Assembly: GCA_017463025.1 (NCBI GenBank)
Contig: JAFTPZ010000039.1
Coordinates: 1 to 39,530 of the forward strand
Direction: 5' to 3'
DNA from: Clostridia bacterium
GTDB lineage: Bacteria > Bacillota > Clostridia > Christensenellales > Borkfalkiaceae
Length of the DNA stretch: 39,530 nt
The notes beneath the pieces are model-generated. The model did no database searches, was not told where the DNA came from, and saw only the letters and a list, made by a program, of their open reading frames with translations. Both the position numbers and the translations under genes were made by a program. Shown in pieces: positions 1-6,729 of the stretch (positions are counted from its first letter, which is position 1; each line of letters starts with the position of its first letter).

Positions 1-345
1 ACTTATATCGACGCGTATGTGTTGGCGAGCAGTCTGAATACGGAAGAAACGGAAACGTATCGTATCTATGCGCATAATATTTGGTTGTCTTTCACTTATG
101 AAGACGAAACGTCAGGCTCGGTAGATTTTACCGTTTATACCAGCAGTAACACTTCATTAAAAACGCCGGAAGATTTCTATAATGCATTGGGATATATTAA
201 AGTTTGTGCGGTCGGAACTCCGAGCGCTGCATTATCCGAGTGTTATTTTGCGGTTACGATGACAACGACGGACGGCTACTATTTTAAGGTAAACGGCAAA
301 AAAATAACAGTAAAATCAATAATCGATAGTATATACGAGGTATAA
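1..345 (+). CDS. C-terminal part of an unknown, probably phage-structural protein
   Basis: The frame is open from the first base of the window (it begins in mid-gene) to a TAA at 343-345, giving about 114 residues of the C-terminal end. A GTG at 19 is an internal codon, not a convincing start. The sequence is rich in Thr, Ser and Tyr with alternating beta-like segments and ends in an IIDSIYEV-type tail. I recognise no domain. It sits first in a tight run of same-strand genes that looks like the late region of a prophage, so a structural (tail or adsorption) role is plausible, but this is inference from context only. Confidence 0.55.
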   Translation, partial: TYIDAYVLASSLNTEETETYRIYAHNIWLSFTYEDETSGSVDFTVYTSSNTSLKTPEDFYNALGYIKVCAVGTPSAALSECYFAVTMTTTDGYYFKVNGKKITVKSIIDSIYEV

Positions 346-392
346 ACCATATCATCCAAAAAACAGAAATAAATCATAAGGAGATAAAAACA

Positions 393-728
393 ATGGGATT
401 AAAAACTACTAATTACATGGTAAGCAAGCTCGGCATTACTATACCCGAGGCGTATGCAATGATCGACAGAATGACGGTCGAAAAAAGCTCCGTTCGGGTG
501 CGGTTCAGCATTCAATCCACGCGAGAGAATACAAAAAAACTTGCGCCTATCGAAACAGTGGAAATGCATTTCGTTTGGGACAGGCAGTCCGATCTTGCAA
601 AGACGGCGTACGCCGAGGCGAAAGCGTTGAGAGAGGAAAAGCGGCTCAACGAAGAAACCAAGCAAATGGAAACGATTTTTGTCGCCGCGCCTTTCTACGG
701 TTGGGAGGACGATATTCAAACGGAGTAA
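393..728 (+). CDS. Small hypothetical protein of the prophage late operon
   Basis: 111 residues, starting at an ATG with a good ribosome site (AAGGAGAT about 7 nt upstream). Soluble, with an N-terminal segment (MGLKTTNYMV) followed by an alpha/beta mix and a charged helical stretch around residues 65-90 (many Lys, Glu, Arg). No domain recognised. The stop is followed 4 nt later by the next start, so it is co-transcribed. Context suggests an accessory tail or baseplate protein of a phage of gut Firmicutes. No function is claimed. Confidence 0.6.
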   Translation: MGLKTTNYMVSKLGITIPEAYAMIDRMTVEKSSVRVRFSIQSTRENTKKLAPIETVEMHFVWDRQSDLAKTAYAEAKALREEKRLNEETKQMETIFVAAPFYGWEDDIQTE

Positions 729-732
729 AATT

Positions 733-1218
733 ATGGAAAGAAAAAAAGTAAACGAAAGCAAATGCATAGAGTACACTTGCTTAAAAAACATTCGTAAAAG
801 CTTTATACTTACGCGCAAGCCCGAATCGGTCGAAAAAGAGCTGATATTTTCTTTTTGGGGCGCACCGTCGGGCGCGACGGCGATCTTTGAAAACGCCAAA
901 GGCGATTCGCTTTACCGCCTTTTATTCGACGAGACTTGCGTTATTCCTGTGGAGTTCCTTATCGGGGAAATCAAGGTTACGCTTGCCGTTTTTCACGGTA
1001 AGGCGGACGCAGAAAAGTACAACTGCGAGCCGATCTGTACGGAGTGCGTAAACGGAGGGCTTTTGGTATATCCGAATTGGTTGGATTTACCTATGCAAAT
1101 TATCGAAATTTACGGCGCAATTCAAGCGGTAAAGGACGACATAGACAAACTATCGGGCAAATACGAAGAACTCGGCGGAAAGGTCGAAAGACTGCTCGAC
1201 GGTTACGATTTCGATTAA
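733..1218 (+). CDS. Hypothetical protein with C-terminal helix, prophage late operon
   Basis: 161 residues from ATG 733; an upstream in-frame start at 679 is rejected because it lies inside the preceding gene. The N-terminal two thirds look beta-rich (an immunoglobulin-like or tail-fibre N-terminal fold is possible). The last 40 residues (around IIEIYGAIQAVKDDIDKL) form an amphipathic helix typical of oligomerising phage fibre or baseplate proteins. That architecture resembles the BppU-type N-terminal domains found near phage tail genes, but the resemblance is loose. Function unassigned. Confidence 0.55.
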   Translation: MERKKVNESKCIEYTCLKNIRKSFILTRKPESVEKELIFSFWGAPSGATAIFENAKGDSLYRLLFDETCVIPVEFLIGEIKVTLAVFHGKADAEKYNCEPICTECVNGGLLVYPNWLDLPMQIIEIYGAIQAVKDDIDKLSGKYEELGGKVERLLDGYDFD

Positions 1219-1233
1219 ACGGAGGATTTTATT

Positions 1234-1866
1234 ATGAAAGTGAAAAGAATTTATGTTGTAAGTGCAATTATAGCGATTGTTCTCGCCGTGGCGGTATTCG
1301 CGTTCGGCTTTACGCCCGTTACAGCTACGGTACAAGCGGAAACGGTAATGTCCGAACAAACGGAGATCGTGCAAGAACAAACGGAAACGGGCGGACAAGT
1401 ACATACTGTTTGGACACGGATAGAAGAATTTTTTAGTTTGTATTTTTTGGAGTTTACCAATTCTATTGACCTTGCAGGCGTGGTTGCCTGTATCGTTACA
1501 ATCGTCATTGAAATAAAGAGCAACAAAAAGCATAAGAAAGAAATTAATGACGCGCTATCAGCCAATTCTGATACAACCGAGGCGAACACCGCCAGCAACG
1601 ATAAAGTGTTAGAGGCTACGAATACGCTAATAGACAAGCAAAACGAGCACGAGGAAAAAGAGGCGCGTCGCGACGCGGTGAACGAGCAAACGATCGTATA
1701 TGAACGTGCGATACTTGAAATTCTCGTGGCTGTGTATGCGAATAATAAAAATCTGCCGCAGGCCGTTAAAGACCTCGTAAACTTAAAATACGTTTCGGCT
1801 TTGCAAACGGAGCTTGTCGCCGCCACGGGCGATAAAAACGAAACGGAGGAGTCGTCGGAGGGCTAA
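1234..1866 (+). CDS. Membrane-anchored coiled-coil protein, prophage late operon
   Basis: 210 residues, ATG preceded by ACGGAGGA. A hydrophobic signal or anchor segment covers about residues 5-28, followed by a Thr/Glu-rich linker. A second hydrophobic segment lies at about 80-94, then a long charged, helix-forming region (about 97-150, many Lys/Glu/Asn) typical of a coiled coil. Two membrane passes with a cytoplasmic coil are likely. No family recognised. It begins a block of three consecutive membrane proteins, which in phages often serves lysis or membrane attachment; that is inference. Confidence 0.55.
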   Translation: MKVKRIYVVSAIIAIVLAVAVFAFGFTPVTATVQAETVMSEQTEIVQEQTETGGQVHTVWTRIEEFFSLYFLEFTNSIDLAGVVACIVTIVIEIKSNKKHKKEINDALSANSDTTEANTASNDKVLEATNTLIDKQNEHEEKEARRDAVNEQTIVYERAILEILVAVYANNKNLPQAVKDLVNLKYVSALQTELVAATGDKNETEESSEG

Positions 1867-1869
1867 ACT

Positions 1870-2265
1870 ATGAAAAACGCTATTAAAGGAAAAATCGTTA
1901 AAGGTATAGCTCTTACGGTAGACGTCGCCGCGCCATTGGCGGCGACTTTAAGTCAGTTCCCCGTTTGGGTGGAAAAAAGCTCCTCTGCGACGATTTCGGG
2001 TTTGTTTTTGTTGTTTGCGTTTATCTCTTGCATACCGTTCTTAAATCAAATAAAAGAATGGTTAAAATCTCCGTCCGTTCCCGTGCTTTGGTGCGTGTTC
2101 TTGGTGATTTTTACGTTACTGAAAGGGATCATAGACCAAATGTGGGTAATATGCCTCATTGGAGCTATTGCGAATACCGTAGGATCGGTGTTGTATAAAA
2201 CGGGATCGATTATCGAAAGCAAAACCGATAACGATAATAATACCGATTCCGAAAAGGAGGCATAA
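1870..2265 (+). CDS. Small multi-pass membrane protein, holin-like by size and position
   Basis: 131 residues starting 3 nt after the preceding stop, so probably translationally coupled. Three or four hydrophobic segments (about 13-30, 40-57, 70-86 and 92-110) are followed by a short polar Asp/Asn/Glu-rich tail. The size, number of membrane segments and place at the end of a phage late region fit a holin, but no endolysin is visible beside it and I recognise no family motif. It could instead be another small phage membrane protein. Confidence 0.5.
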   Translation: MKNAIKGKIVKGIALTVDVAAPLAATLSQFPVWVEKSSSATISGLFLLFAFISCIPFLNQIKEWLKSPSVPVLWCVFLVIFTLLKGIIDQMWVICLIGAIANTVGSVLYKTGSIIESKTDNDNNTDSEKEA

Positions 2266-2268
2266 TCT

Positions 2269-3267
2269 ATGGAAAAAATCGAAAAGGCGGAAACGAGAAA
2301 ACAAACTCCACCGCAAAATATGGGTGAAGTCATAGACGAAGTAAGAGGCAAGAAAAAAAGACTCGTAAAAAGCTTTATCAATAATAAGGGCTTTCTTGTT
2401 GGGGTAATCCTTGTATTTATTGTAATCGTCGTCTTTACCACCGATATAAATTTCGCGTCGACAATGGAGTGGATGCGACTCGGTTTGGCGTTCTTTGTTT
2501 TGTTGTTTTGTTCATACTCTATGTACGTAAACTGTGCCGACAGCGGTACAAGGGCAGGCAGGAATAGTCCTTTATATTTAGAGGTTAAACAGAAATACGA
2601 CGAAAAGAAAAAGGGCATTGTAGACGGCAAAAAACAATCTCGATTATCTGAATTTTGCCGTTGGTATATAGACGACGAGCTACAAAATACGCGTGATATG
2701 TTTTTATCGGACGCAGGGCTTACATACGAAGTTTATAAACGCGATTATCTGGGTAAAGACGAGGCGGTTATCAAAGAGGATAAAGATCTTTCGCAAATGC
2801 AAATAGAGGCGATCATAAGAGCGAATGAAGTAAAGCCTATTAAGCTTACGCCCGATATGATTATGAAACGTGGGCGCGGCAGTAGCCGCAGGACGCCGCT
2901 TGGGGTGAAGCCGCAGACCAAAAAAGGGCTGGCGTTCGGCTCAAAATTCGTAACAACGCTCCTCACATCGGGGTTGACGGGTGCTATTGCTTTGAACACG
3001 ATCGCAAATCCCTCGTGGGCAACGTTCGCGGAATTGTGCTTAAAACTCCTGCTGATTATTCTCAACGGTTTTACCGGTTGGAAGATGGGCTATGAAAATA
3101 TCGTCGTCGATACGGTTAATTACATGAATGATCAGATTGACCTTATGTATCAATTCGAACAATATTTAGAAAAGAATCCCGAGGTTATCGCGGCAACGAC
3201 AGCATCGCAAAGAGAAGAAGAAAGCCCCGATAATAAAAAAATAGAAGTAGAAACGCCGTCGGTTTGA
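2269..3267 (+). CDS. Four-pass membrane protein with central soluble domain, prophage late operon
   Basis: 332 residues. A charged N-terminus leads into two membrane segments (about 43-58 and 68-88). A soluble, charged central domain follows (about 100-220), ending in an Arg-rich patch (RGRGSSRR). A second membrane pair lies at about 228-246 and 253-272, and the tail is acidic. Start ATG follows an AAGGAGG ribosome site; it is the last gene of the unit, and its stop lies in the loop of a terminator hairpin. Proteins of this layout occur in gut prophages as unnamed membrane proteins; I cannot assign a function. Confidence 0.55.
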   Translation: MEKIEKAETRKQTPPQNMGEVIDEVRGKKKRLVKSFINNKGFLVGVILVFIVIVVFTTDINFASTMEWMRLGLAFFVLLFCSYSMYVNCADSGTRAGRNSPLYLEVKQKYDEKKKGIVDGKKQSRLSEFCRWYIDDELQNTRDMFLSDAGLTYEVYKRDYLGKDEAVIKEDKDLSQMQIEAIIRANEVKPIKLTPDMIMKRGRGSSRRTPLGVKPQTKKGLAFGSKFVTTLLTSGLTGAIALNTIANPSWATFAELCLKLLLIILNGFTGWKMGYENIVVDTVNYMNDQIDLMYQFEQYLEKNPEVIAATTASQREEESPDNKKIEVETPSV

Positions 3268-3278
3268 TGGCGTTTTTA
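3251..3278 (+). terminator. Terminator closing the prophage late operon, overlapping the last codons
   Basis: Seven-base stem AAACGCC / GGCGTTT followed by TTAATTTT. The stop codon of the upstream gene (3265-3267) is in the loop, so the hairpin is partly encoded by the gene's last codons. Confidence 0.65.
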
Positions 3279-3314
3279 ATTTTCAAAAAAATTTTAGAAA
3301 AAAATCAAAAATAA

Positions 3315-3368
3315 AAAGTTGGTTATGTAAAATTTTTTATTTTTTCAAAGTTGGCTATGCAAAACTTT
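3315..3368 (+). repeat. Two imperfect 22-bp direct repeats
   Basis: AAAGTTGGYTATGYAAAAYTTT occurs at 3315-3336 and 3347-3368 (period 32). The copies differ at only three positions, all C/T exchanges. They lie in the non-coding stretch after the prophage operon. Role unknown; repeated protein-binding sites are one possibility. Confidence 0.7.
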
Positions 3369-3420
3369 CAAAAACTTTTTAGAGAAACGCGGAAACCCTT
3401 ATAAATAAAGGCTTTTTTAT

Positions 3421-3530
3421 TATGCAAACGCTATGCAAATGCACAATACTTGCAATGCAAATGCAATGCACTTGCATACGGGTTGCAATGCAAATGCAAT
3501 GCAAAATTATGCAAATCAAATCAAATCAAA
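3421..3530 (+). repeat. Iteron-like TGCAA/ATGCAA repeat cluster
   Basis: A 20-base core TGCAATGCAAATGCAATGCA occurs at 3451-3470 and 3484-3503 (period 33). Further ATGCAAA words lie at 3422, 3433 and about 3509, and a CAAAT tandem run follows at about 3513-3530. The cluster is AT-rich and non-coding. Clustered short direct repeats beside an AT-rich tract are typical of iteron origins or of multi-site operators in plasmids and phages. No replication initiator gene is visible in this window, so the role is open. Confidence 0.6.
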
Positions 3531-3593
3531 GATAAATGATTTATATATTAGTTACTTATATATAGGGAATTTTCTTTGAGAAATATATAAATC

Positions 3594-3660
3594 TTGACTG
3601 ACTGGCAGGCAGGAATGAATTTAATTTACGCCTGCGCGCGCTGGTGCGCGTGCTTCCTGC
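3594..3660 (+). other. GC-rich nested palindrome in AT-rich intergenic DNA
   Basis: Tandem GACTGACT and GGCAGGCAGG words lead into an outer inverted repeat GCAGGAA (3609-3615) / TTCCTGC (3654-3660). It encloses GCGCGC-TGGT-GCGCG and a competing GCAGGC / GCCTGC pairing. It lies just upstream of the transposase promoter. It could be a structured end of a mobile element or a transcription-stop structure; no T-run follows immediately. Together with the repeats above it accounts for the gene-free stretch 3268-3732. Confidence 0.5.
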
Positions 3661-3685
3661 TGTTGACTTTTTTTGTCAAAAAATC

Positions 3686-3714
3686 TTGAAAAATTTGGAA
3701 ATTTGTGTTATACT
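3686..3714 (+). promoter_or_regulatory. Sigma-A promoter of the transposase
   Basis: TTGAAA, 17-bp spacer, TATACT, then an AGGAGG ribosome site and ATG 3733. Just upstream, TTGAC (3663-3667) and GTCAA (3675-3679) form a small inverted repeat that could be an operator. Confidence 0.65.
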
Positions 3715-3732
3715 ACTTTTAGGAGGCGCAAT

Positions 3733-4752
3733 ATGAGAGGCATAAAATATACAGCAAGAGAGAAAGAAAAAGCCTTGAAAATGTGGCTGGTTGAGAAAGT
3801 GGACGTTATGAAAGTAACGCGGATTTTCAAGTGTACGGAACGGAGCCTGTGGCGATGGAAAGCAAAATACGACGGCACAACGGAAAGTTTGCAAAACGGG
3901 TCGTGTCGTCCTCTTACGCCGCACCCGAACGCGCACACGCAGGACGAACGGGAGCATATCGTCGAGATATTAAAAGAGCGCCCCGATATTACCTACGCGG
4001 AGGCGTTGGGCGAGTTGCGGACGAAGTACGGCTATTCTCGTACATATTTCGGCTTTTACCAGTATGTCGTTAAAAACGGGTTAAGACCGTCCAAAGAAGA
4101 ACGAAACCACTATGTACCCCAGCCGTACTTTACGCCCGAAATGCTGGGCTTAAAATGGCAAATGGACGTAAAATACGTGCCTCTTATTTGCAATATCGGC
4201 GAATTTGCCGAAGAAAGATTATACCAATACACAATGATTGACGAGGCAACGCGCGAGCGATTCCTGTACCCTTACAAGGAAAAGAGTAGTGCGTCAACGG
4301 TGGATTTCGTGAAACGGGCTATTTTATATTTCGGCTACGTTCCCGAAACGATACAAACGGATAACGGCACCGAATTTACAAACCCGAAACATACGAACGA
4401 GGGAAAAGTGCACGCGCTTGATAAACTATTAAAGCGTTTGCATATCGACCATAAACTAATCCGACCTTATACGCCGCGCCATAACGGCAAGGTAGAGCGT
4501 TCCCACAGGAGCGACAGCGAGGGATTCTATAAAACCCTGCGTTTCAAAACCTTTGAGGAATTACGCGAGAAAATGCGCGAGTGGAACGTGCGCTATAATA
4601 ACCGCCCCCATTCCCAACTTTTAGACAGGAACGGCAAGCGGAAGTGGTGGAGCCCGATTCAAAAGAGAAACGACCTGCTGGAAATACTCAAAGAAAATCG
4701 GGAAGAAGAAACCGAGTATAAAGTGCGTTTCATAAAACAAAAAGCCGCGTAA
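3733..4752 (+). CDS. DDE transposase, IS481-like (rve integrase core)
   Basis: 339 residues from ATG 3733, chosen over an upstream in-frame start at 3673 because of the AGGAGG ribosome site 6 nt before it. The N-terminal third is a pair of helix-turn-helix segments, with the motif SLWRWKAKYDG in the first. The catalytic core carries the DDE triad at about Asp145 (MDVKY), Asp210 (QTDNGTEF) and Glu255 (GKVERSHR). A C-terminal region with NVRYNNRPH is typical of IS481/IS3-type enzymes. A single uninterrupted ORF favours IS481 over IS3. I found no convincing terminal inverted repeats or target duplication, so element ends are not called. It is intact and has its own promoter. Confidence 0.85.
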   Translation: MRGIKYTAREKEKALKMWLVEKVDVMKVTRIFKCTERSLWRWKAKYDGTTESLQNGSCRPLTPHPNAHTQDEREHIVEILKERPDITYAEALGELRTKYGYSRTYFGFYQYVVKNGLRPSKEERNHYVPQPYFTPEMLGLKWQMDVKYVPLICNIGEFAEERLYQYTMIDEATRERFLYPYKEKSSASTVDFVKRAILYFGYVPETIQTDNGTEFTNPKHTNEGKVHALDKLLKRLHIDHKLIRPYTPRHNGKVERSHRSDSEGFYKTLRFKTFEELREKMREWNVRYNNRPHSQLLDRNGKRKWWSPIQKRNDLLEILKENREEETEYKVRFIKQKAA

Positions 4753-4826
4753 GCGCGTAAAACTCAATTTATAGCCCTACTTTTTCACGGGTAGGGTAAT
4801 TATCCTGTGCGCCCAAATGAAAATGC

Positions 4827-4855
4827 TTGACTTTTTCGGCGAAAATTCATATACT
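4827..4855 (+). promoter_or_regulatory. Upstream sigma-A promoter, probably for the restriction unit
   Basis: TTGACT, 17-bp spacer, TATACT. The transcript would run through a structured AT-rich leader of about 180 nt to the gene at 5043. No gene begins directly behind the promoter; a three-codon ORF (ATG CCT TAA at 4890) is all that is seen. Confidence 0.55.
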
Positions 4856-4876
4856 TGTAGTGTGGATTTTCGGAAA

Positions 4877-4993
4877 GGGCGTTATTTTTATGCCTTAATT
4901 TGGGGTTGAAAAATGGAAAAAATAAAAAAATTAAAAAAAATTTCAAAAATTTTCAAAAAACCCCTGCGAAATGATTGACAAATATCAACGCCC
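4877..4993 (+). other. Nested inverted repeats in the leader of the restriction unit
   Basis: GGGCGTT (4877-4883) pairs with AACGCCC (4987-4993). Inside it GGGGTT (4902-4907) pairs with AACCCC (4959-4964), flanked by A- and T-rich tracts that can extend the pairing. Together they could fold most of the region between the two promoters. It could be an RNA structure or simply AT-rich spacer; no T-run or known riboswitch core is seen. Confidence 0.35.
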
Positions 4994-5004
4994 AAGAAAA
5001 AGTG

Positions 5005-5013
5005 TGTTATAAT
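5005..5013 (+). promoter_or_regulatory. Extended -10 promoter of the restriction unit
   Basis: TGTTATAAT (extended -10 TGnTATAAT) lies 29 nt before the TTG start at 5043. The nearest good -35 (TTGACA at 4975-4980) is 27 bp away and so cannot pair with it. Confidence 0.5.
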
Positions 5014-5042
5014 ACATATACAGACAGTAAAGGAGCAAAGCG

Positions 5043-5351
5043 TTGATAAAAGATTTTGACAAAATTATAACGGAAAAAGTATATAAAAAATGCGTAGACG
5101 CTGGATATACTACTTATGCGGAAATCAGTAGTTTAATCGATACGGGACTTTCGTTTGTGAAGAGCGTGTTTTGCTTACATACGAAAAAATTGAATTTGTA
5201 TCATTTAATGCATTTGACATACGCATTGTCTTGTCAGATTACGGAATTTCTTCCGACTTTGGAGGATTATCTGAAAATTTATCCGCAGGGAAGCGATGAA
5301 TATTTTTATTTTTTACAATCGATAAAGGAGAAAAGCAAATATGACGAATAA
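5043..5351 (+). CDS. Small helix-turn-helix-like protein, possible controller of the endonuclease
   Basis: 102 residues beginning at TTG 5043, with GGAG seven bases upstream and no better start. The pattern from about residue 20 to 72 (AEISSLIDTGLS, then a LHTKK turn, then NLYHLMHLTYAL) fits an XRE-type helix-turn-helix, although it is divergent. The gene overlaps the endonuclease start by 11 nt, so the two are translationally coupled. In type II restriction systems a gene of this size and position is usually a C (controller) protein that binds its own promoter. That role is inferred from position; the fold call is tentative. Confidence 0.6.
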   Translation: MIKDFDKIITEKVYKKCVDAGYTTYAEISSLIDTGLSFVKSVFCLHTKKLNLYHLMHLTYALSCQITEFLPTLEDYLKIYPQGSDEYFYFLQSIKEKSKYDE

Positions 5352-6081
5352 AGAAGAATTGATTGCCCATTTTGAACGGGTGAAAGAAATGGGGTGGATT
5401 GAAACGAAACGGCACGGAGATCAGTGTTTGGGGAATACTTTTGAAGATTTGATCGGCAAAAAAGAGGATAATAAATCGGAGGCTGACTTTAAGGGATTTG
5501 AATTGAAAGCGCATCGTACGGTTACCAAATCCTTGGTGTCGTTGTTTTCAAAAGCGCCGTCCTATCCCAAAAGAGTAAACACCTATCTTCGGGAAAAATA
5601 CGGAGTAGTGGAGGACGCTTACGCCGTCAGAGTGCTCAACACCATGGTGAGCGGCGCGAAGGAGAATACGCACCGTGGGGGGCACGGATTTAGGTTGGTC
5701 GTGGACAGAGAAAAGCAGAGAATTTATTTGCAAATCAGAGATTTACAGACGAACGAAGTATTGGACGAAGAAATTTACTGGACGTTCAGCGTTTTGGCTA
5801 AGGCGTTGGATAAAAAAATCAAAAAGATCGCCGTATTATACGGAGACGAGAAAGTCGAACGAGGGAAAAGATTCGTTCGATACACCGGTATGAAAATTTT
5901 AGAGGGCGTATCCTTAGAGCAGTTGATTACAAGCGTTGAAAAGGGAGAGCTGTTAATCGATATACGTATCGGCGTCTATGCCAGCGGAAAGAAAATGGGA
6001 AAAACACATGATCACGGCACGGCTTTCCGTATTCAGTTGAGCAATTTGTTGTCTACGTACGGAACGGTAAGCGAATATTAA
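5341..6081 (+). CDS. MvaI/BcnI-family type II restriction endonuclease
   Basis: 246 residues, the usual size for MvaI and BcnI. The N-terminal region carries the family signature: GWIET, then GNTFEDLIG (Glu35 in TFED), then DFKGFELK. The PD-(D/E)XK active site can be read as Asp49, Glu54 and Lys56, spaced D-X4-E-X-K as in MvaI. LFSKAPSYP, HGFRLVVD and a C-terminal HDHGTAFRIQ also match the family pattern. These enzymes are monomers related to the MutH nickase and cut CCWGG (MvaI) or CCSGG (BcnI). Specificity here cannot be read from sequence. No DNA methyltransferase gene lies in the window. Overlaps the upstream HTH-like gene; no terminator is obvious behind it. Confidence 0.85.
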   Translation: MTNKEELIAHFERVKEMGWIETKRHGDQCLGNTFEDLIGKKEDNKSEADFKGFELKAHRTVTKSLVSLFSKAPSYPKRVNTYLREKYGVVEDAYAVRVLNTMVSGAKENTHRGGHGFRLVVDREKQRIYLQIRDLQTNEVLDEEIYWTFSVLAKALDKKIKKIAVLYGDEKVERGKRFVRYTGMKILEGVSLEQLITSVEKGELLIDIRIGVYASGKKMGKTHDHGTAFRIQLSNLLSTYGTVSEY

Positions 6082-6182
6082 AAGCAAATCTCCGTTTTGC
6101 CGTATTTTGTAAAAAATATTTTGTAAAAAGCGTTTACAGAGGAAAAAATACGTTTATAAATACGCATAACCGCTTTTGCGAG

Positions 6183-6211
6183 TTGACAAAAGGGGAAAAC
6201 CGTGTTATAAT
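6183..6211 (+). promoter_or_regulatory. Consensus sigma-A promoter of the SecB-like gene
   Basis: TTGACA, exact 17-bp spacer, TATAAT: a full consensus match, with AAGAGG and ATG 6245 downstream. Expect strong constitutive expression. Confidence 0.85.
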
Positions 6212-6244
6212 AGACACACAAATAAACGTTAAGAGGTATTTTTT

Positions 6245-6670
6245 ATGAAGTATGCATTGAGAGGCATTACCGCCGAAGAACTTTCCTACACGATGAACCG
6301 TATCAAAATGGACAAGGATACGAAATTCGAGATCAAACCCCAATTTTCCCGTACCGTACGTCGCGTGCAGGAAAATGATAAATTGTGGTTTTTGACTTTG
6401 GAAGTTAAAGTGGAATCCACCGAAGAAGCTCCCAAGCCCTTCAACGTGAAAGCGCGTCTTGTCGGCGTGTTCGAGGCGGAAGAGATCAACGACGACGTGG
6501 ATAAGCAGGATCTCGTGATCAATATGACGGAAATCGTATATCCCTATCTTCGCGCGGCGGTGAGTGCGCTCACGGCAAACTCGTTTATCAATCCGCTCAT
6601 TCTGCCCGTTATTCCGGCTGGTACGATGTTCCCCGAGGATCGCGGAGAAACGACGACGAATTTGAACTGA
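6245..6670 (+). CDS. secB: SecB-like export chaperone
   Basis: 141 residues. The C-terminal half has the SecB hallmark: a YPYLRAAVSALTA helix followed by NPLILPVIPAG, corresponding to the conserved YPYAREVVS...PPLLLPPVNF region. The N-terminal half is the expected beta-rich domain. SecB binds unfolded preproteins and in proteobacteria hands them to SecA; in Firmicutes homologues are sporadic and are sometimes tied to toxin-antitoxin systems. No toxin or antitoxin gene adjoins it, and it has its own strong promoter and terminator, so it is a stand-alone unit. Whether it serves export generally or a few clients cannot be told. Confidence 0.7.
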   Translation: MKYALRGITAEELSYTMNRIKMDKDTKFEIKPQFSRTVRRVQENDKLWFLTLEVKVESTEEAPKPFNVKARLVGVFEAEEINDDVDKQDLVINMTEIVYPYLRAAVSALTANSFINPLILPVIPAGTMFPEDRGETTTNLN

Positions 6671-6680
6671 ATAAATATGA

Positions 6681-6708
6681 AAAATCGGCTTATTTAAGCT
6701 GATTTTTT
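6681..6708 (+). terminator. Terminator after the SecB-like gene
   Basis: AAAATCGGCTTA / TAAGCTGATTTT stem (one G-T pair) with a T-run. No separate promoter is obvious before the next gene, so partial readthrough is likely. Confidence 0.7.
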
Positions 6709-6729
6709 ATATTCGACAGAGGTGAAACT

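Noticed and set aside
3663..3714. TTGACT at 3663 as the transposase -35
   Set aside because: It is over 40 bp from the -10; TTGAAA at 3686 has the correct 17-bp spacing.
4975..5013. TTGACA at 4975-4980 as the -35 of the restriction-unit promoter
   Set aside because: The spacer to TATAAT would be 27 bp; the TGnTATAAT extended -10 explains the promoter without it.
3600..5040. Terminal inverted repeats of the IS481-like element
   Set aside because: I compared both flanks of the transposase by eye and found no matching ends or target duplication, so no element borders are called.
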